In this document: piece by piece, positions 1 to 10,849 of the stretch
Layout of the letters: each line of letters begins with the position of its first letter
Numbering within the stretch: the stretch's first letter is position 1
Assembly: GCF_907164915.1 (NCBI RefSeq)
Contig: NC_061863.1
Coordinates: 65,463,364-65,527,363, forward strand
DNA: 64,000 nucleotides
Source: Impatiens glandulifera
Taxonomy: Eukaryota; Streptophyta; Magnoliopsida; Ericales; Balsaminaceae
Reading direction: 5' to 3'
Translations under genes and position numbers: made by a program
Notes under the pieces: generated by a model
Seen by the model: only the letters and a program-made list of their open reading frames with translations
Told to the model about the DNA's origin: nothing
Database searches by the model: none

Positions 1-1885
1 CCTCCTTCTCCTCTTCTTCTTCTTCCTCCTCTTCTCCTCCTTTTTCTCCTTCTCCTTCTCCTTCTCCTTCTCATTCCCATTCTTCTTTAACCTCATACTT
101 TAAATTAAATTAATCTCCACTGATTACCAATGAATTGCTTTTATTGAACAAATTGACAAACCAACTTTAAAATATAAAAGTAAAATGTCATTACCTATTA
201 AAATATTTTTAGCAAAAAATTAAAAACCTACCGTGTATGCTTGATTTTTTAAATCTACTCAAAAACAATTCATATGCACATCACATTTCCATATTATATG
301 CAATAATTTCAATTACCTAATATTTCAATTTCCCATTTATCATTAGTTCTTTTTCATAAACATATCATTTCCTAATGTCTGTTCAAACAAATTGAACTCC
401 TGGTTTACTTCATCATCTGACTTTGGTCATTATCCACAAGGAGAAGAAGAAGTTGGTATGTTATAATCTATTTTATTGCATGCATTGTTATGATCAAGTT
501 GTTTGATTTCTTACTACATTGTTACATGCATACTTGTCAAAATAATATATATAAATAATATATATAATTAGCTCAACCCATCATTTAATTTTTCTTCTTT
601 TTATCCTTCTCCTCCTCCTCTTCTTCTCCTTCTTCTTCTTCTCTTCCTTCTCCTTCTCCTTCTCCTTCTCCTTCTCCTTCTCCTTCTCCTTCTCCTTCTC
701 CTTCTCCTTCTCCTTCTCCTTCTCCTTCTCCTTCTCCTCATACTTTAAATTAAATTAATCTCCCTGATTACCAATGAATTGCTTTTATTGAAAAAACTGA
801 CAAACCAACTTTAAAATAAAAAAGTAAAATGTCATTACCTATTAAAACATTTTTAGAAAAAAATTAAAAACCTATCATGTGTGCTTGATCTTTTAAATCT
901 ACTAAAAAACAATTCATATGCACATCACATTTCCATATTATATGCAATAATTTCAATTACCTAATATTTCAATTTCCCATTTATCATTAGTTCTTTTTCA
1001 TAAACATATAATTTCCTAATGTCTGTTCAAACAAATTGAACTTCTGATTTACTTCATCATCTGACTCTGATCATTATCCACCAGGAGAAGAAGAAGTTTG
1101 GTATGTTATAATTTATTTTATTGAATGCATTGTTATGATCAAGTTGTTTGATTTTTACTACATTGTTACATGCATACTTGTTAAAATAATATATATAATT
1201 AGTTCAACCCATCATTTAATTTTTCTTCTTTTTCTCCTCCTACTCCTCTTTTTCCTCTTCTCCTCTTTCTTCTTCTCCTTCTTCTTCTCCTCTTCTTCTC
1301 TTCTCCACCAGGAGAAGAAGAAGTTTGGTATGTTATAATCTATTTTATTGCATGCATTGTTATGATCAAGTTGTTTGATTTCTTACTACATTGTTACATG
1401 CATACTTGTCAAAATAATATATATATAATTAGCTCAACCATCATTTAATTTTTCTTCTTCATCATCATCTTCTTCTTCTCCTTCTTCCTCTTCTTTCTCT
1501 TCTCCATCCTCCTCTCATTCTTCTTCTGATTCTTCCTCTTCCTCTTTTTCCTCTTCTTCCTCATTCTTCTTCCTCCTCTTCCTCCTTCCTCCTCCTTCCT
1601 CCTCCTCTTCTTCTTCCTCCTCTTCCTCCTCCTCCTCCTCTTCCTCTTCCTCTTCCTCTTCCTCTTCCTCTTCCTCCTCTTCCTCTTCCTCTTCCTCTTC
1701 CTCTTCCTCTTCCTCTTCCTCTTCCTCTTCCTCTTCTTCTTCTTCGTCCTCTTCTTCTTCTTCCTCTCATCCTTTTCTCCTTCTCCTAATTCTCCTTCTT
1801 CTACTTCTCATTCTTCTTCTTCTCCTTCTCCATCATCTTCTTATTTTTCTTCTACTTCTACTTCTTCGTCATCATCATAATCTTT
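1..1885. repeat. Satellite/polypyrimidine cluster 1 (S and P modules)
   Basis: Two nearly full S units begin at 91 and 736, each with the signature cctcatactttaaatt, and a partial third begins near 1306. Each S unit ends in catttaatttttcttc and runs into a C/T-only tract on the + strand. The tracts are built from ctc, ctt, cttctc and cttcct repeats; the longest here covers about 1480-1780. Open frames in this stretch are low-complexity Leu/Phe or Arg/Gly translations and are not genes. Confidence 0.9.
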
Positions 1886-1889
1886 ATCA

Positions 1890-2185
1890 TCTTTTTCCTA
1901 CAAATCCTAAAGAGAAATAGAGAATATATTGATGTAAATGTGAAGTATCTTCTGGTTGAGAAAATAATAAGAACTTATGAGTGAGATAATGAGACAAAGC
2001 TAGAAGATGTCACTGGAGAAAAGTTAGAATAATACAAGTTAGACTGAGGAAGATAGATGAAGGAAGAAGAAGATATTCATAAAAAAAAATTTAGAAGAAG
2101 AAAAAGTTGGCTTCAATTTTTTGGTTAAGTTATGATATTTTTTCCGATAATTTATATATTTAGTTAATTGTAATCTTTTTTTAAC
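1890..2185. repeat. M module, copy 1
   Basis: A non-coding stretch of about 290 bp, starting at tacaaatcctaaagagaa and ending near the tract tagttaattgtaatc. It recurs at about 6108, 17383 and 28163, each time just downstream of an S unit. A purine-rich part (gaagaagatattcat) lies inside. No coding potential is visible. Confidence 0.8.
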
Positions 2186-2330
2186 ATCATTATGGTGTGA
2201 ACTTCCATTTAGGAGAGTCGATTGTATATTTTTATTTGAAAAATAATTAGTATAAAAAAATAATCAAATTCTTTTAAACTTTAAATGTGGGAAATGTTTA
2301 ACATAAGAATATTAAAATTATTACCTATAT

Positions 2331-2422
2331 ATTGAATTGCTTCAGGTATTCTCACAAGTATCACTGCACACTCTTGTGCACAAATTTCCAAACATTTAAG
2401 AAGTCTTCCTGTTGCTTAGTTA
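2331..2422 (-). pseudogene. PMEI gene fragment upstream of HY2 copy A
   Basis: About 90 bp matches the middle of the inhibitor gene at 9752-9845, in the same orientation. In the reverse strand it includes codons for CLEICAQE and VRIPEAIQ. Just before it (2222-2310) is sequence that in block A lies between PMEI and PUMY (10,560-10,645, signature atgtgggaaatgtttaac). The order is therefore permuted relative to the intact locus, as expected from an earlier round of tandem duplication and deletion. It cannot encode a protein. Confidence 0.75.
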
Positions 2423-2540
2423 AAATAAACTTCAAAATAGTGTAAAAAGTTGTAACTTTGCATCATAAGATTGACAAAGTCATAATCATGTGGTGGTGAT
2501 GTCAAATTGAAGTAAACATATTTCTCACCACAAATTACAG

Positions 2541-4076
2541 GCAAAGAACTACAAGGAACTTCAAACCCTTAATGCATCTTTCTTACCAGAAATTTATTAA
2601 CTTTGCTGTGGATGAGACCAAACGCAGAACCCAGTTGGCTCCTTCTCCCTTGCAGCCTTGCAGGTATATATACATATACCTCCCTCTCTCTGTCTCTAGT
2701 TCCTGGGTAATTAATTTGTATATATGTTCTTTATATGTATTATCAGCATAAATACAATTCATTGATTGCCATGGATGAGAAAACCGAGATTCAAATGTTG
2801 TCATTTCAAGCTCTCAAGATCAGGCTGTTACGCAGCTTAAGTGTCCAAAACAATGAAATGATGCAGGTATTTTTTCCACTTAAATTATACCCTTTTGAAT
2901 GCTTTTTCAAGTTTCCATTTCATCATTCTCACTTCTGAATTGCAATTTCAATTATATTGATCCAAACATAGCCAAAACAGATAATGATCTTTGATGTTAT
3001 CTTCAGGTTTTGGATTTTGGTGTGTTTCCAACACTTGAGTTTGATCTACCAATATTGTGCGCCAATTTCTTCTCTTCTCCTAACATTAGCATCATTGTGT
3101 TGTGAGTTAGTTTCTTCTTCTTCTTATTATCTGAATTCAAATTGTATTATATTTTCTGAAAGTTGATGAATGGTTTGGAACAGAGACCTCAACCCTTTGC
3201 AGGATGTGGTCAATCAGACGGATTACAAGGACAAGTACTATAAAAACATAATGCATCTTGGCGTTAAACATTCCGAGGTAATGAATTGTTTTCCACACTT
3301 GTTGGAACTACTACCAAGTCTGTGAAAATCAAAGTTTGTCAACTTAACACAAATTCCCTGCAGCTTTTGCCTTGGGGAGGAAAGCTTACCAGTGAATCGT
3401 TGATGTTATTCTCTCCGATTGTGATATGGTCCAAGTTTTCACCAACCGATCAGAAATACGATGCCTTGTATTCCGCATTTGTGGATTATTATATGGTCTT
3501 GGCTTCTTCTACTAACCATTGTTTCAATCTACACTAAGTTATTGGCTTCTAGATTGCTGATCGATCACTTGTTCTTACTTATTACAGACTTGGCTTGACC
3601 TGATGGATGAGGTAGCAGATAACAATGATCCTTCTCAAATTATTATCAACCGCGAGGCACAACATCGGTATCTCACCTGGAGATCCGAGAAGGTTGGTAA
3701 TTTAAGTTGTTTCTTGTGTCTGATACTTGAAACTCCTCAGATTTTATGTTGTTTTATGGGGAATATAGGATCCAGGGCATGCGCTTATGAGGAAGCTAGT
3801 TGGTGAAGATCGGGCAAAGGTAACCCATTATAAATGAAAATATCTTTACCTAAGAGACCGAGTTGAAATGTTTTTGATGATCATATGCAGGACTTGATAA
3901 GGAATTTCCCTTTCAATGGACTTGATGAACTTGGAAACAGGACGTTTCTGGACTACTTCCCAGATTATCGGTGTGACGATGGCTCTGTAAACAACAAGCG
4001 CAGCATGATCGGAAAATCATTTGAAAGTCGCCCTTGGAATGAAAGAGGAGAATTCATTGGTAATAACTTTGAATAG
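2541..4076 (+). pseudogene. HY2: HY2-like phytochromobilin:ferredoxin oxidoreductase, copy A, broken
   Basis: HY2 is a plastid ferredoxin-dependent bilin reductase that makes phytochromobilin from biliverdin. Eight exons can be assigned by GT-AG sites: 2541-2663, 2747-2866, 3007-3101, 3184-3277, 3364-3495, 3588-3692, 3769-3819 and 3891-4076. Family blocks visible include MLSFQ, EFDLPI, LDLNPL, LPWGGKLTSES, QHRYLTWRSEKDPGHA and FNGLDELGNRTF. Exon 2541-2663 starts in phase, needing two bases from an earlier exon, but no exon for a transit peptide is present; a PMEI fragment lies upstream instead. The first exon ends in a tandem duplication of ccttgcag (2648-2655 and 2656-2663). The only usable GT donor follows the second copy, so the frame shifts and a TGA follows eight codons after the first repeat copy. 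Everything downstream is open to a TAG at 4074. A shortened product from Met at 2771 is conceivable but would lack the N-terminal part of the fold. Confidence 0.85.
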
Positions 4077-4537
4077 GTTGTATCATCTTTGATGCTTTAG
4101 CTATTAGAACGGGCTTATGTACTTTAATTTTGGAGCATTCTGTTGATAAATAAAACCTTATTTAATGCTATGTTTATAACTTATATCGATATTCATTCAA
4201 CCCAGCAAACAACATAAATAAAGAGACGCGAGTAAAAAATCACATACCCTAAACTGCTTAAATTATCTACTATAATATAAATATCATTTATAATAGGTAA
4301 TATAATGTTCTCATAAAATAAGTTTTCAATAATGTAATTTAGTCATATTAAACCTCTTTATCAACATTTTCATTTGGATTAACATTACTAGTCAGTGTAA
4401 TTTCATCCTTAGCGATATCATCGCTATCATTTGACACATCTCTCCCATGATTAGAATGCGCTGTATGAGTAGGAATTGGATTTAACTCAATAGAATCATC
4501 GTTATTCTTCTCAGTTGTTTTTATTTTATCAATATCT

Positions 4538-4735
4538 GTTATATTTTGGTTTCGATAAACACAACATTTCGACTTCTAATGAGATTTTTCCAAATTGGAT
4601 CATAGAATCTGTAACCAAACTCATTCAACCCATAATCGATGAATAAACTATGTCTTGCCTTCACATCAAGCTTAAATCGTTTATCTTTTAGAATATGAAC
4701 AAAAACCTTTTATCATCATAAAAACTTCATTTCCC
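4538..4735 (-). mobile_element. Ty1/copia polyprotein fragment
   Basis: On the reverse strand the frame reads VFVHILKDKRFKLDVKARH, then FIDYGLNEFGYRFYDPIWK and RSRNVVF. This is the KLDxK...GYxxxxxGYRxxDP...SRxVxF region near the integrase C-terminus of Ty1/copia polyproteins. A TAA stop follows the block. No LTR or primer site was recognised next to it. Part of the same fragment (from about 4613) recurs at 11,645, so it belonged to a segment that was copied. Confidence 0.8.
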
Positions 4736-4799
4736 GATCATATCTTGTATGACACCTCAAATTCAAAAGATACTGTGTGAGATTCAAAACATGTTACTT

Positions 4800-5600
4800 A
4801 AATTTTTAAGAAGAATTTTAAAGTAGAACTATATTTATATACTAGTTTTTACATTCACGAAAATATCTAAAATATGAAATAGATGGTTCATTATTGAACA
4901 AGGAAATGAAAGAAAAATAATAATTCTATAGTCATTTAAAATATGCTAGTGTTAGACTAGTTTTATTACCATGTCTCTCTCATTATCTTTTATTTTAAGT
5001 TCGATGATGCTATATATTCTTTGGAACTAATTGAACTACTAAATTTATTAGAATTCAATAAACAATAAAGAAAGATAAATTAATATAAATAGATAAATTA
5101 TTTTTCTTCACCCACCACAAAAAAAAAATGATAAATATGTGAAAATAAGCTTATTAAACAATATACATTTTCAAATAAAAGCTATTACGGTTAAAAAAAA
5201 AAAAAATAGAATAATCAAAATCTTAACTTAAGAGTGAAAGAAAACAAAATAGAATGGAAATTATATAGTAGAGTTAATTAAGTGTCCAACATATAAATAA
5301 AACAAATTTATTTAATATTTTTATTGACATTATCACCATAAAATTACAATTTAAGCAAAAGTTTATGAAATAATAAAATAATTTTATTTTTTTGATTCAT
5401 GATGTAACAAAACAAATGTATTTTTTTAAGTTATATTTTTCTCTTGAAAAGTGTAACAATTTAATTACTTGACACAAAAAAACTCAATTAATTTATTCAT
5501 GATGAAACAACAAACCCAATATAAAACATAATTTATTTGTGAGTTAAATAAAACAATATACATAATGAAAAATAAAATTCATTCCACAGCTAAACAGGCA
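4800..5600. repeat. D module, copy 2 (downstream of HY2 copy A)
   Basis: AT-rich non-coding sequence. Near-identical copies lie at about 11,830-12,690 and 24,040-24,615, and a more diverged one at 19,905-20,620. Signatures are tagataaattatttttctt and gttaattaagtgtccaac. It always ends with an accaaacaggcc-like stretch directly before an S unit. The interval 4077-4537 between HY2 and the copia fragment shows nothing recognisable. Confidence 0.75.
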
Positions 5601-5602
5601 AC

Positions 5603-6330
5603 CTCATACTTTAAATTAAATTAATCTCCCCTGGTTACCAATGAATTGCTTTTATTGAACAAATTGACAAACCAATTTTAAAATAAAAAAGTAAAATGTC
5701 ATTACCTATTAAAACATCTTTAGCAAAAAATTAAAAACCTACCGTGTATACTTGATCTTTTAAATCTACTCAAGAACAATTCATATGCACATCACATTTC
5801 CATATTATATGCAATAATTTCAATTACCTAATATTTCAATTTCCCATTTAACATTAGTTCTTTTTCATAAACATATCATTTCCTAATGTCTGTTCAAACA
5901 AATTGAACTTCTGATTTACTTCATCATTTGCCTTTGATCATTATCCACCAAGAGAAGAAGAAGTTTGGTATGTTATAATCTATTTTATTGCATGCATTGT
6001 TATGATCAAGTTGTTTGATTTATTACTACATTGTTAAGATTAATTTGTTACATGCATACTTGTCAAAATAATATATATTATTAATTTAATTTTTCATCAT
6101 CATCTTCTTACAAATCCTAAAGAGAATTAGAGAATATATTGATATAAATGAGAAGTATCTTTTGGTTGAGAGAATAATAAGAAGTTAGAGGTGAGATAAT
6201 GAGACAAAGCTAGAAGATGTCATTGGAGGGAAGTTAGAATTTATACAAGTTAGACTGAGTGAGATAGATGAAGGAAAAAGAAGAAATTCATAAAAATAAA
6301 AATAAAAATTAGAAGAAGAAAAACTTTGCT
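5603..6330. repeat. S unit and M module, copy 2, without a long P tract
   Basis: The S unit (5603-6090) joins M (from about 6108) through only a short catcatcatcttctt stretch. This shows the compact D-S-M arrangement before, or without, expansion of the polypyrimidine tract. The region 6330-6800 continues as AT-rich sequence shared with 28,380-28,860 of block B. Confidence 0.75.
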
Positions 6331-6799
6331 TCAATTTTTTGTTTATTTATTAAGCTTTATTGTAATCATGAGAAATAAAATATTTATAATAGAAGATTTG
6401 TATTAATGAGAAAAATGGTAGATTTGCAATAATGAAGAAAATAAAATATTTATAATGAGGAAAATTGAATATTTGCACTAAATTGTATTAAATTAGAAAT
6501 AAGATTTTTTTTTTCCAGTATAAATAAAATGTATGCTTCTCTTATTAGATAAGAAAAATAAGAGATAATAACTTGTAATTATTTTTAAGATATTAAAAAT
6601 TTTATAAAAAAATTCTTCAAATCTTGTTAGTATTCTCCTCCTCAACCAACAAACTTCAGTTAAACGGTAAAAAATAAATTTGACATCATTTTATAGGTAG
6701 ATATATGAGACTAGTTTTTAAAATTATGATATTTTTTTCAATAATTTATATATTTAGATTTAGTTGATTGTAATTTTTTTTAACATCATTGTAAATTGA

Positions 6800-6801
<2 letters not shown>

Positions 6802-6861
<60 letters not shown>
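6802..6861. repeat. (AT)n microsatellite
   Basis: About 60 bp of uninterrupted AT dinucleotide follows the sequence attgtaaattgagc. The equivalent place in block B (28,848-28,860) has a short AT run and is the breakpoint of the inverted PME fragment. Confidence 0.95.
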
Positions 6862-6865
<4 letters not shown>

Positions 6866-7582
6866 CCCATATTTTGTATTGAAGAATTAATAAATAAATA
6901 AAAAGTATCTAATCTGTGCATTAGGTAACGTCTCTTAAACTTTGTAGAATTAATGGATATAAACTTCACATTAGACAATAACTAATTGACATTTTCCTTG
7001 AAATTTTTTCATATATTTGAATAAAATATTGAAATGTCATGTTGGATTAAGATGTTTTCTTTACATATAGTAAATATTTCCAGAAAAAAAAACTTTTTAG
7101 TACATTTTGTGATTTCTAATACACTCATATTCATTTATTCATGTTGACTTTCTTTGTTTTAACTGTCTGTTACATGTTAATAAGAGGACTCTGTTTTTGT
7201 TGAGGTCTTTTTTTATTTATTTATTATTATTTATTTTTTTTTATTTTTTTTAGGTATCTGTTTTTTTCTTTGATTTCCACATCTTTGTCTTAAATGGTCA
7301 TGATTCTCAGTTCATTAAGGTTTTATATTTGTATTATTTTATACTATTTGTTTTTTAATTGTAATGATTATTTGGGAGTCATTTAAATATATATTTGTCG
7401 TCCTATCCAAACACTTGAAAAACTAATTGATCAAATTATCATTGGACATTGGCACATAATTGAAGTAAGTTTGAATGCACATAACATGATAGTTCACATA
7501 TAGTTAGAGCTATGTAATAATGATCATATCAATAACTAAATAAACTCACAATGTGTTGTTATATATACAGGTGACATCTAGA
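6862..7582. other. Upstream region of PME
   Basis: AT-rich, no coding potential, no clear transposon. A tract tatatatacag ending at 7570 looks like a splice acceptor just before the PME start codon, so an untranslated or further coding exon upstream cannot be excluded. None of this stretch is kept in front of the block B copy. Confidence 0.5.
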
Positions 7583-8669
7583 ATGAAGACTACACAATTA
7601 GACATCATTTTTGCCATCATTTTGTCACTCTCTGTTTGTGGAACTTACCTTCCACAAATTATTTACGTTGCCAAAGATGGTACAGGCCAATACAACACAA
7701 TTGGAGCTGCTATTGCAGCCTCTCCCAACTACAGTACTTCCCGAACATACATAAAGGTAAAACCCGGGATTTATAGAGAAAACATCGTGGTTCCCGAAAT
7801 AAAGACCATGCTAACCCTCATAGGGTATGGCATGTACAAAACCATAGTGTCTGGGGATAGAAGTAATGGAAGTGGATTCCATACGGACAAGACAGCTACT
7901 GCAGGTGCATTTAATTCTGAAATATTTTTCTAACTAAATTAAAAGATGATTATAGATTGATATAAGACTTCCAAATTTTGTTTTTGTAGACATATATGGG
8001 CAAAATTTTCTTGCAGTCGACATCACAATTGAAAACACAGCTGGAGCAGCCAACCAGCAGGCCGTGGCACTAAAAAGTGAAGCACAGTCTACTTTCTATC
8101 GGTGTAGGTTCTTGGGATACCAAGATACCTTGTATGCAAAAGCTGGAATGCAATTTTACAGAGACTGTGAAATATTTGGGACTGTGGACTTCATTTTTGG
8201 AAACGCAGCAGTAGTTTTTCAAAACTGTAGGATTTTCGCTCTTGAACCACTTCCTGGACAGCTAAACACAATTACAGCTCAAGGAAGAGATAATTCCAAA
8301 GAAGAAGTAGGGACAATCTTTCATAACTGCACCATTCTAGGTGCTGTTGACTTACAAGGGTCTGTAAAGACTTACTTTGGAAGACCATGGAGATTCTACT
8401 CAAGGGTTGTTATTATGCAGTCAGAGATTCATCCACTTATTGATCCACAAGGGTGGATGAAGTGGGATGACACTAGTCCTCTGGATAAACTGTTTTATGC
8501 AGAGTATGATAATAGAGGCACTGGTGCAGATACCTCTAGGAGAGTCACATGGCCAGGACGAGTATTGTTGAATACTACTGCTCAGGCTAATTATTATACC
8601 GTTAGAAATTTTATCAGCGGAGAAAAATGGATTCCTGCTACAGTTCCACGTTTTCTAGATTTAATATGA
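7583..8669 (+). CDS. Pectin methylesterase (pectinesterase), block A copy
   Basis: This enzyme removes methyl esters from homogalacturonan in the cell wall (CE8 family, beta-helix). Two exons, 7583-7904 and 7990-8669, join in frame to 333 residues. A hydrophobic signal peptide (IIFAIILSLSVCGTYL) precedes a mature domain starting near IIYVAKDGTG. The five family blocks are present: GIYREN, QQAVAL (Gln130/131), GYQDTLY (Gln152, Asp153), GTVDFIFGNA (Asp174) and YFGRPW (Arg239). There is no PMEI-type pro-domain, so it is a pro-less pectinesterase of about the usual length. An in-frame ATG at 7553 exists, but the Met at 7583 puts the signal peptide at the N-terminus. It is tail-to-tail with the inhibitor gene 0.9 kb downstream. 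The catalytic residues and frame are intact, in contrast to the block B copy. The activity is inferred from the family. Confidence 0.88.
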
Positions 8670-8699
8670 ACTGTTGTTGTTACAATTAGTATAAATATT

Positions 8700-9240
8700 T
8701 GTAAGGCTATTTCATATGTCATTTTGTCTTCAATCGTATATATTGTGAAACATTCATCCCATTGAACATTGGTCATGTGTAAAAAATGAAGGGGAATATT
8801 GACATTACCAAGTATCATCTAGTTTAACATAGAAAATAAAGTGACATTTGAAGAATAAGAATCAAACCTCATCTGAAAAATAGAGTGGCATTTTTGTGGT
8901 ATCTCAAAAGACAATATGTGATAATACCAAGTTGAGATCCTCCTCCTAGGTTGCCACTAAAAACACCAGACTCTCTTAACATCATTTCATCCTCCCGCTC
9001 CTAACTTCTTCCTGTAATTCCTTATAAAAGTCCTTGCAGTCAATCAATGTATAATATTTTAAAATATTTACTTACAAAATATCTACTCAATAAATAAAAA
9101 GATGATCAAATTCTTCTTAACTAGAAATATTGTGTTTTTGAATTTGAGTCGCCAAACAATATGTATTTATGTTTATAGTGTGTTTTCATTGCTAATCGTA
9201 TGAAAGATAATTTATAAATTCTTTTCACGATAGTAAATCA
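8700..9240. other. Intergenic region between PME and PMEI
   Basis: Non-coding, present almost unchanged in block B (30,390-30,945). The usual short direct and inverted AT-rich motifs are present, but no gene or RNA was recognised. Confidence 0.5.
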
Positions 9241-9365
9241 CTGACTATACCCAAAAAAAGACTTTTACCGACACATAAATAAGGTTTAGCGGCGTATAAT
9301 TATAATAGTGTCATCAAAATCTACCGACGCATAATTAGTGTCAGTAAAAATGACAAATCGAATAA
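9241..9365. mobile_element. CACTA-like transposon end remnant
   Basis: The stretch starts cactgactacacccaaaaa (from about 9239) and is followed by repeated subterminal motifs of the type accgacgcataa and ttagtgtcagtaaaa. This resembles a decayed En/Spm (CACTA) terminus with its subterminal repeats. No transposase is present. The same remnant is in block B at about 30,943-31,065, so it predates the duplication. Confidence 0.4.
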
Positions 9366-9578
9366 CAAGTTTGTGTGATTAATCAAGTAACAGATCTTCA
9401 AGATTATAAATAACAATGATAGAATTTCAGATAACAGATTTCAAGATAAAGTCAAAACAAAACTTCAAAACAAAATCTTAATTTTTAATATTTGACTTCT
9501 TCTTAGTTGATACACAAATGTAATAAAGAAGTTCAATAGCTAGAAAATGTTATTAATAATGTTTAACATACATCAAGT

Positions 9579-10088
9579 TTAACCGTGATTTATGTATAAA
9601 GCGACGAGTGCTAAATTTGATAACATAGTATTCCTTGCAATAAATGATGTGCTAATAGGTTGGCCACTGCATGAATCTTCACAACTTCCGACAGCAGTAT
9701 AAATTGAATCAATGTTACTTCCAGCAAAAAAATTGTCTTTGTTATCTATATCTTGAATTGCTTCAGGTATTCTCACAAGTATCACTGCATACTCTTGTGC
9801 ACAAATCTCCAAACATTGTTTAAGAAGTCTTCCTTTTGCTTTGTTAAGAAGATCATTTATTTGATCCTTAGTGATAGAAGAATAGCTCAAAGCAACTTTT
9901 AATATGATTACCGTAAACTCATTCACATCAGTTTTACCACTAGCACCGTTTGATCTTAGAGTAGTTATGCAAAGATCAGGTAAAGAAGTTTTCTTACAAG
10001 TATCGTCAATCAAATCAGCATAAGTATAATTCTTTAAAATGAAGAGACAGAAAAAAATGATGACCAAAGCTTTATTAACTGCCTCCAT
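9579..10088 (-). CDS. Pectin methylesterase/invertase inhibitor, block A copy
   Basis: PMEI-domain proteins are secreted four-helix bundles that block pectin methylesterases or acid invertases; which one cannot be told from sequence. This single-exon gene encodes 169 residues, a typical length. Residues 1-24 form a signal peptide (KALVIIFFCLFIL). The disulfide pattern is present: Cys31 and Cys40 in the N-terminal hairpin (CKKTSLPDLC), then Cys92 in KQCLEIC and Cys136 in GSCEDSC. There are extra cysteines at 96 and 140. The Met at 10,088 was preferred to one five codons upstream because it gives a normal signal peptide start. The gene is convergent with the PME gene. The block B copy is frameshifted, which makes this the only open copy in the window. 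Confidence 0.85.
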   Translation of the reverse strand: MEAVNKALVIIFFCLFILKNYTYADLIDDTCKKTSLPDLCITTLRSNGASGKTDVNEFTVIILKVALSYSSITKDQINDLLNKAKGRLLKQCLEICAQEYAVILVRIPEAIQDIDNKDNFFAGSNIDSIYTAVGSCEDSCSGQPISTSFIARNTMLSNLALVALYINHG

Positions 10089-10750
10089 TGGTTCTTCCTG
10101 CAAAACTTCAAATCAGAGTGGGTAAGAATGTTTGCTTATATTGATGATTTGGTATGATATATATAAATAAATATATATATATATATAAGATTGCAATACA
10201 AAGTTATATATAGAAAAGAGGAATTATATGTATATTTTATAATATTTACTTCAGATTATCTATATCTACAAATTAAAATAAGGGATCACAAATATGTTTA
10301 TTTGTAATAGGAATAGAATAAATAGAGAAAATTAGTTAATTAGACCAAGATATACATGATATATCCATACTAGCATAATTAAATAAAAAATCAATTTATA
10401 GTATATGTAGGTCAGTGATTTTTTTTTTTTTTAACTTTTTAAAATAATAAATGAGGACTACATCATCATAAGAAAAATAAGGAAAACATTCAATATCTTA
10501 ATAATCAAATCAGGTTTTACCAAGACTGTGGACATCAATTTAAGGGGCGAGCAGTCAATTTACAAATTTTGATTGAGAAATAAAAATATAAAAATATAAT
10601 CAAATTCCTTTAAACTTTAAATGTGGGAAATGTTTAACATAAGAAATAAAGAAATTATTAGTCGAATTGTTTCTTTTATTATTCAACGCTATAGAGCTGC
10701 TCATTCGGCTTCTCTCCAAACCATTACAGTCTCTTAATCTCTTTTAGAAA
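10089..10750. other. Region between PMEI and the PUMY exon copy
   Basis: Bidirectional upstream DNA shared with 31,781-32,358. It holds the motif atgtgggaaatgtttaac near 10,620 that also appears upstream of both HY2 copies (2285 and 18,001). In the intact block it is the putative promoter of PUMY. No distinct regulatory element was identified. Confidence 0.55.
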
Positions 10751-10822
10751 ATGGCTTCCTCAGCTATTTCAAGGATGTCCAACCTGCGAAGTCAAGTTCA
10801 ATTCACAGTCTCACAGAGTAAG
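10751..10822 (+). pseudogene. PUMY: Duplicated exon 1 of PUMY, orphaned
   Basis: Codons for [15 protein letters not shown] and the following GT donor (10,823) match exon 1 of the complete gene at 32,359. The rest of PUMY is missing. Similarity to the intact gene stops in intron 1 within about 30 bp of the donor, where a truncated hAT transposon begins. It marks the right-hand breakpoint of duplicated block A. The exon could still be transcribed from the copied upstream region, but no partner exon was found. Confidence 0.85.
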
Positions 10823-10849
10823 GTATGAATCGTAGATCGCAGAGTAAAA

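Noticed and set aside
1561..1770. Arg-Gly-rich frame on the reverse strand
   Set aside because: Purely a product of (cttcct)n composition, with no non-repetitive coding sequence.
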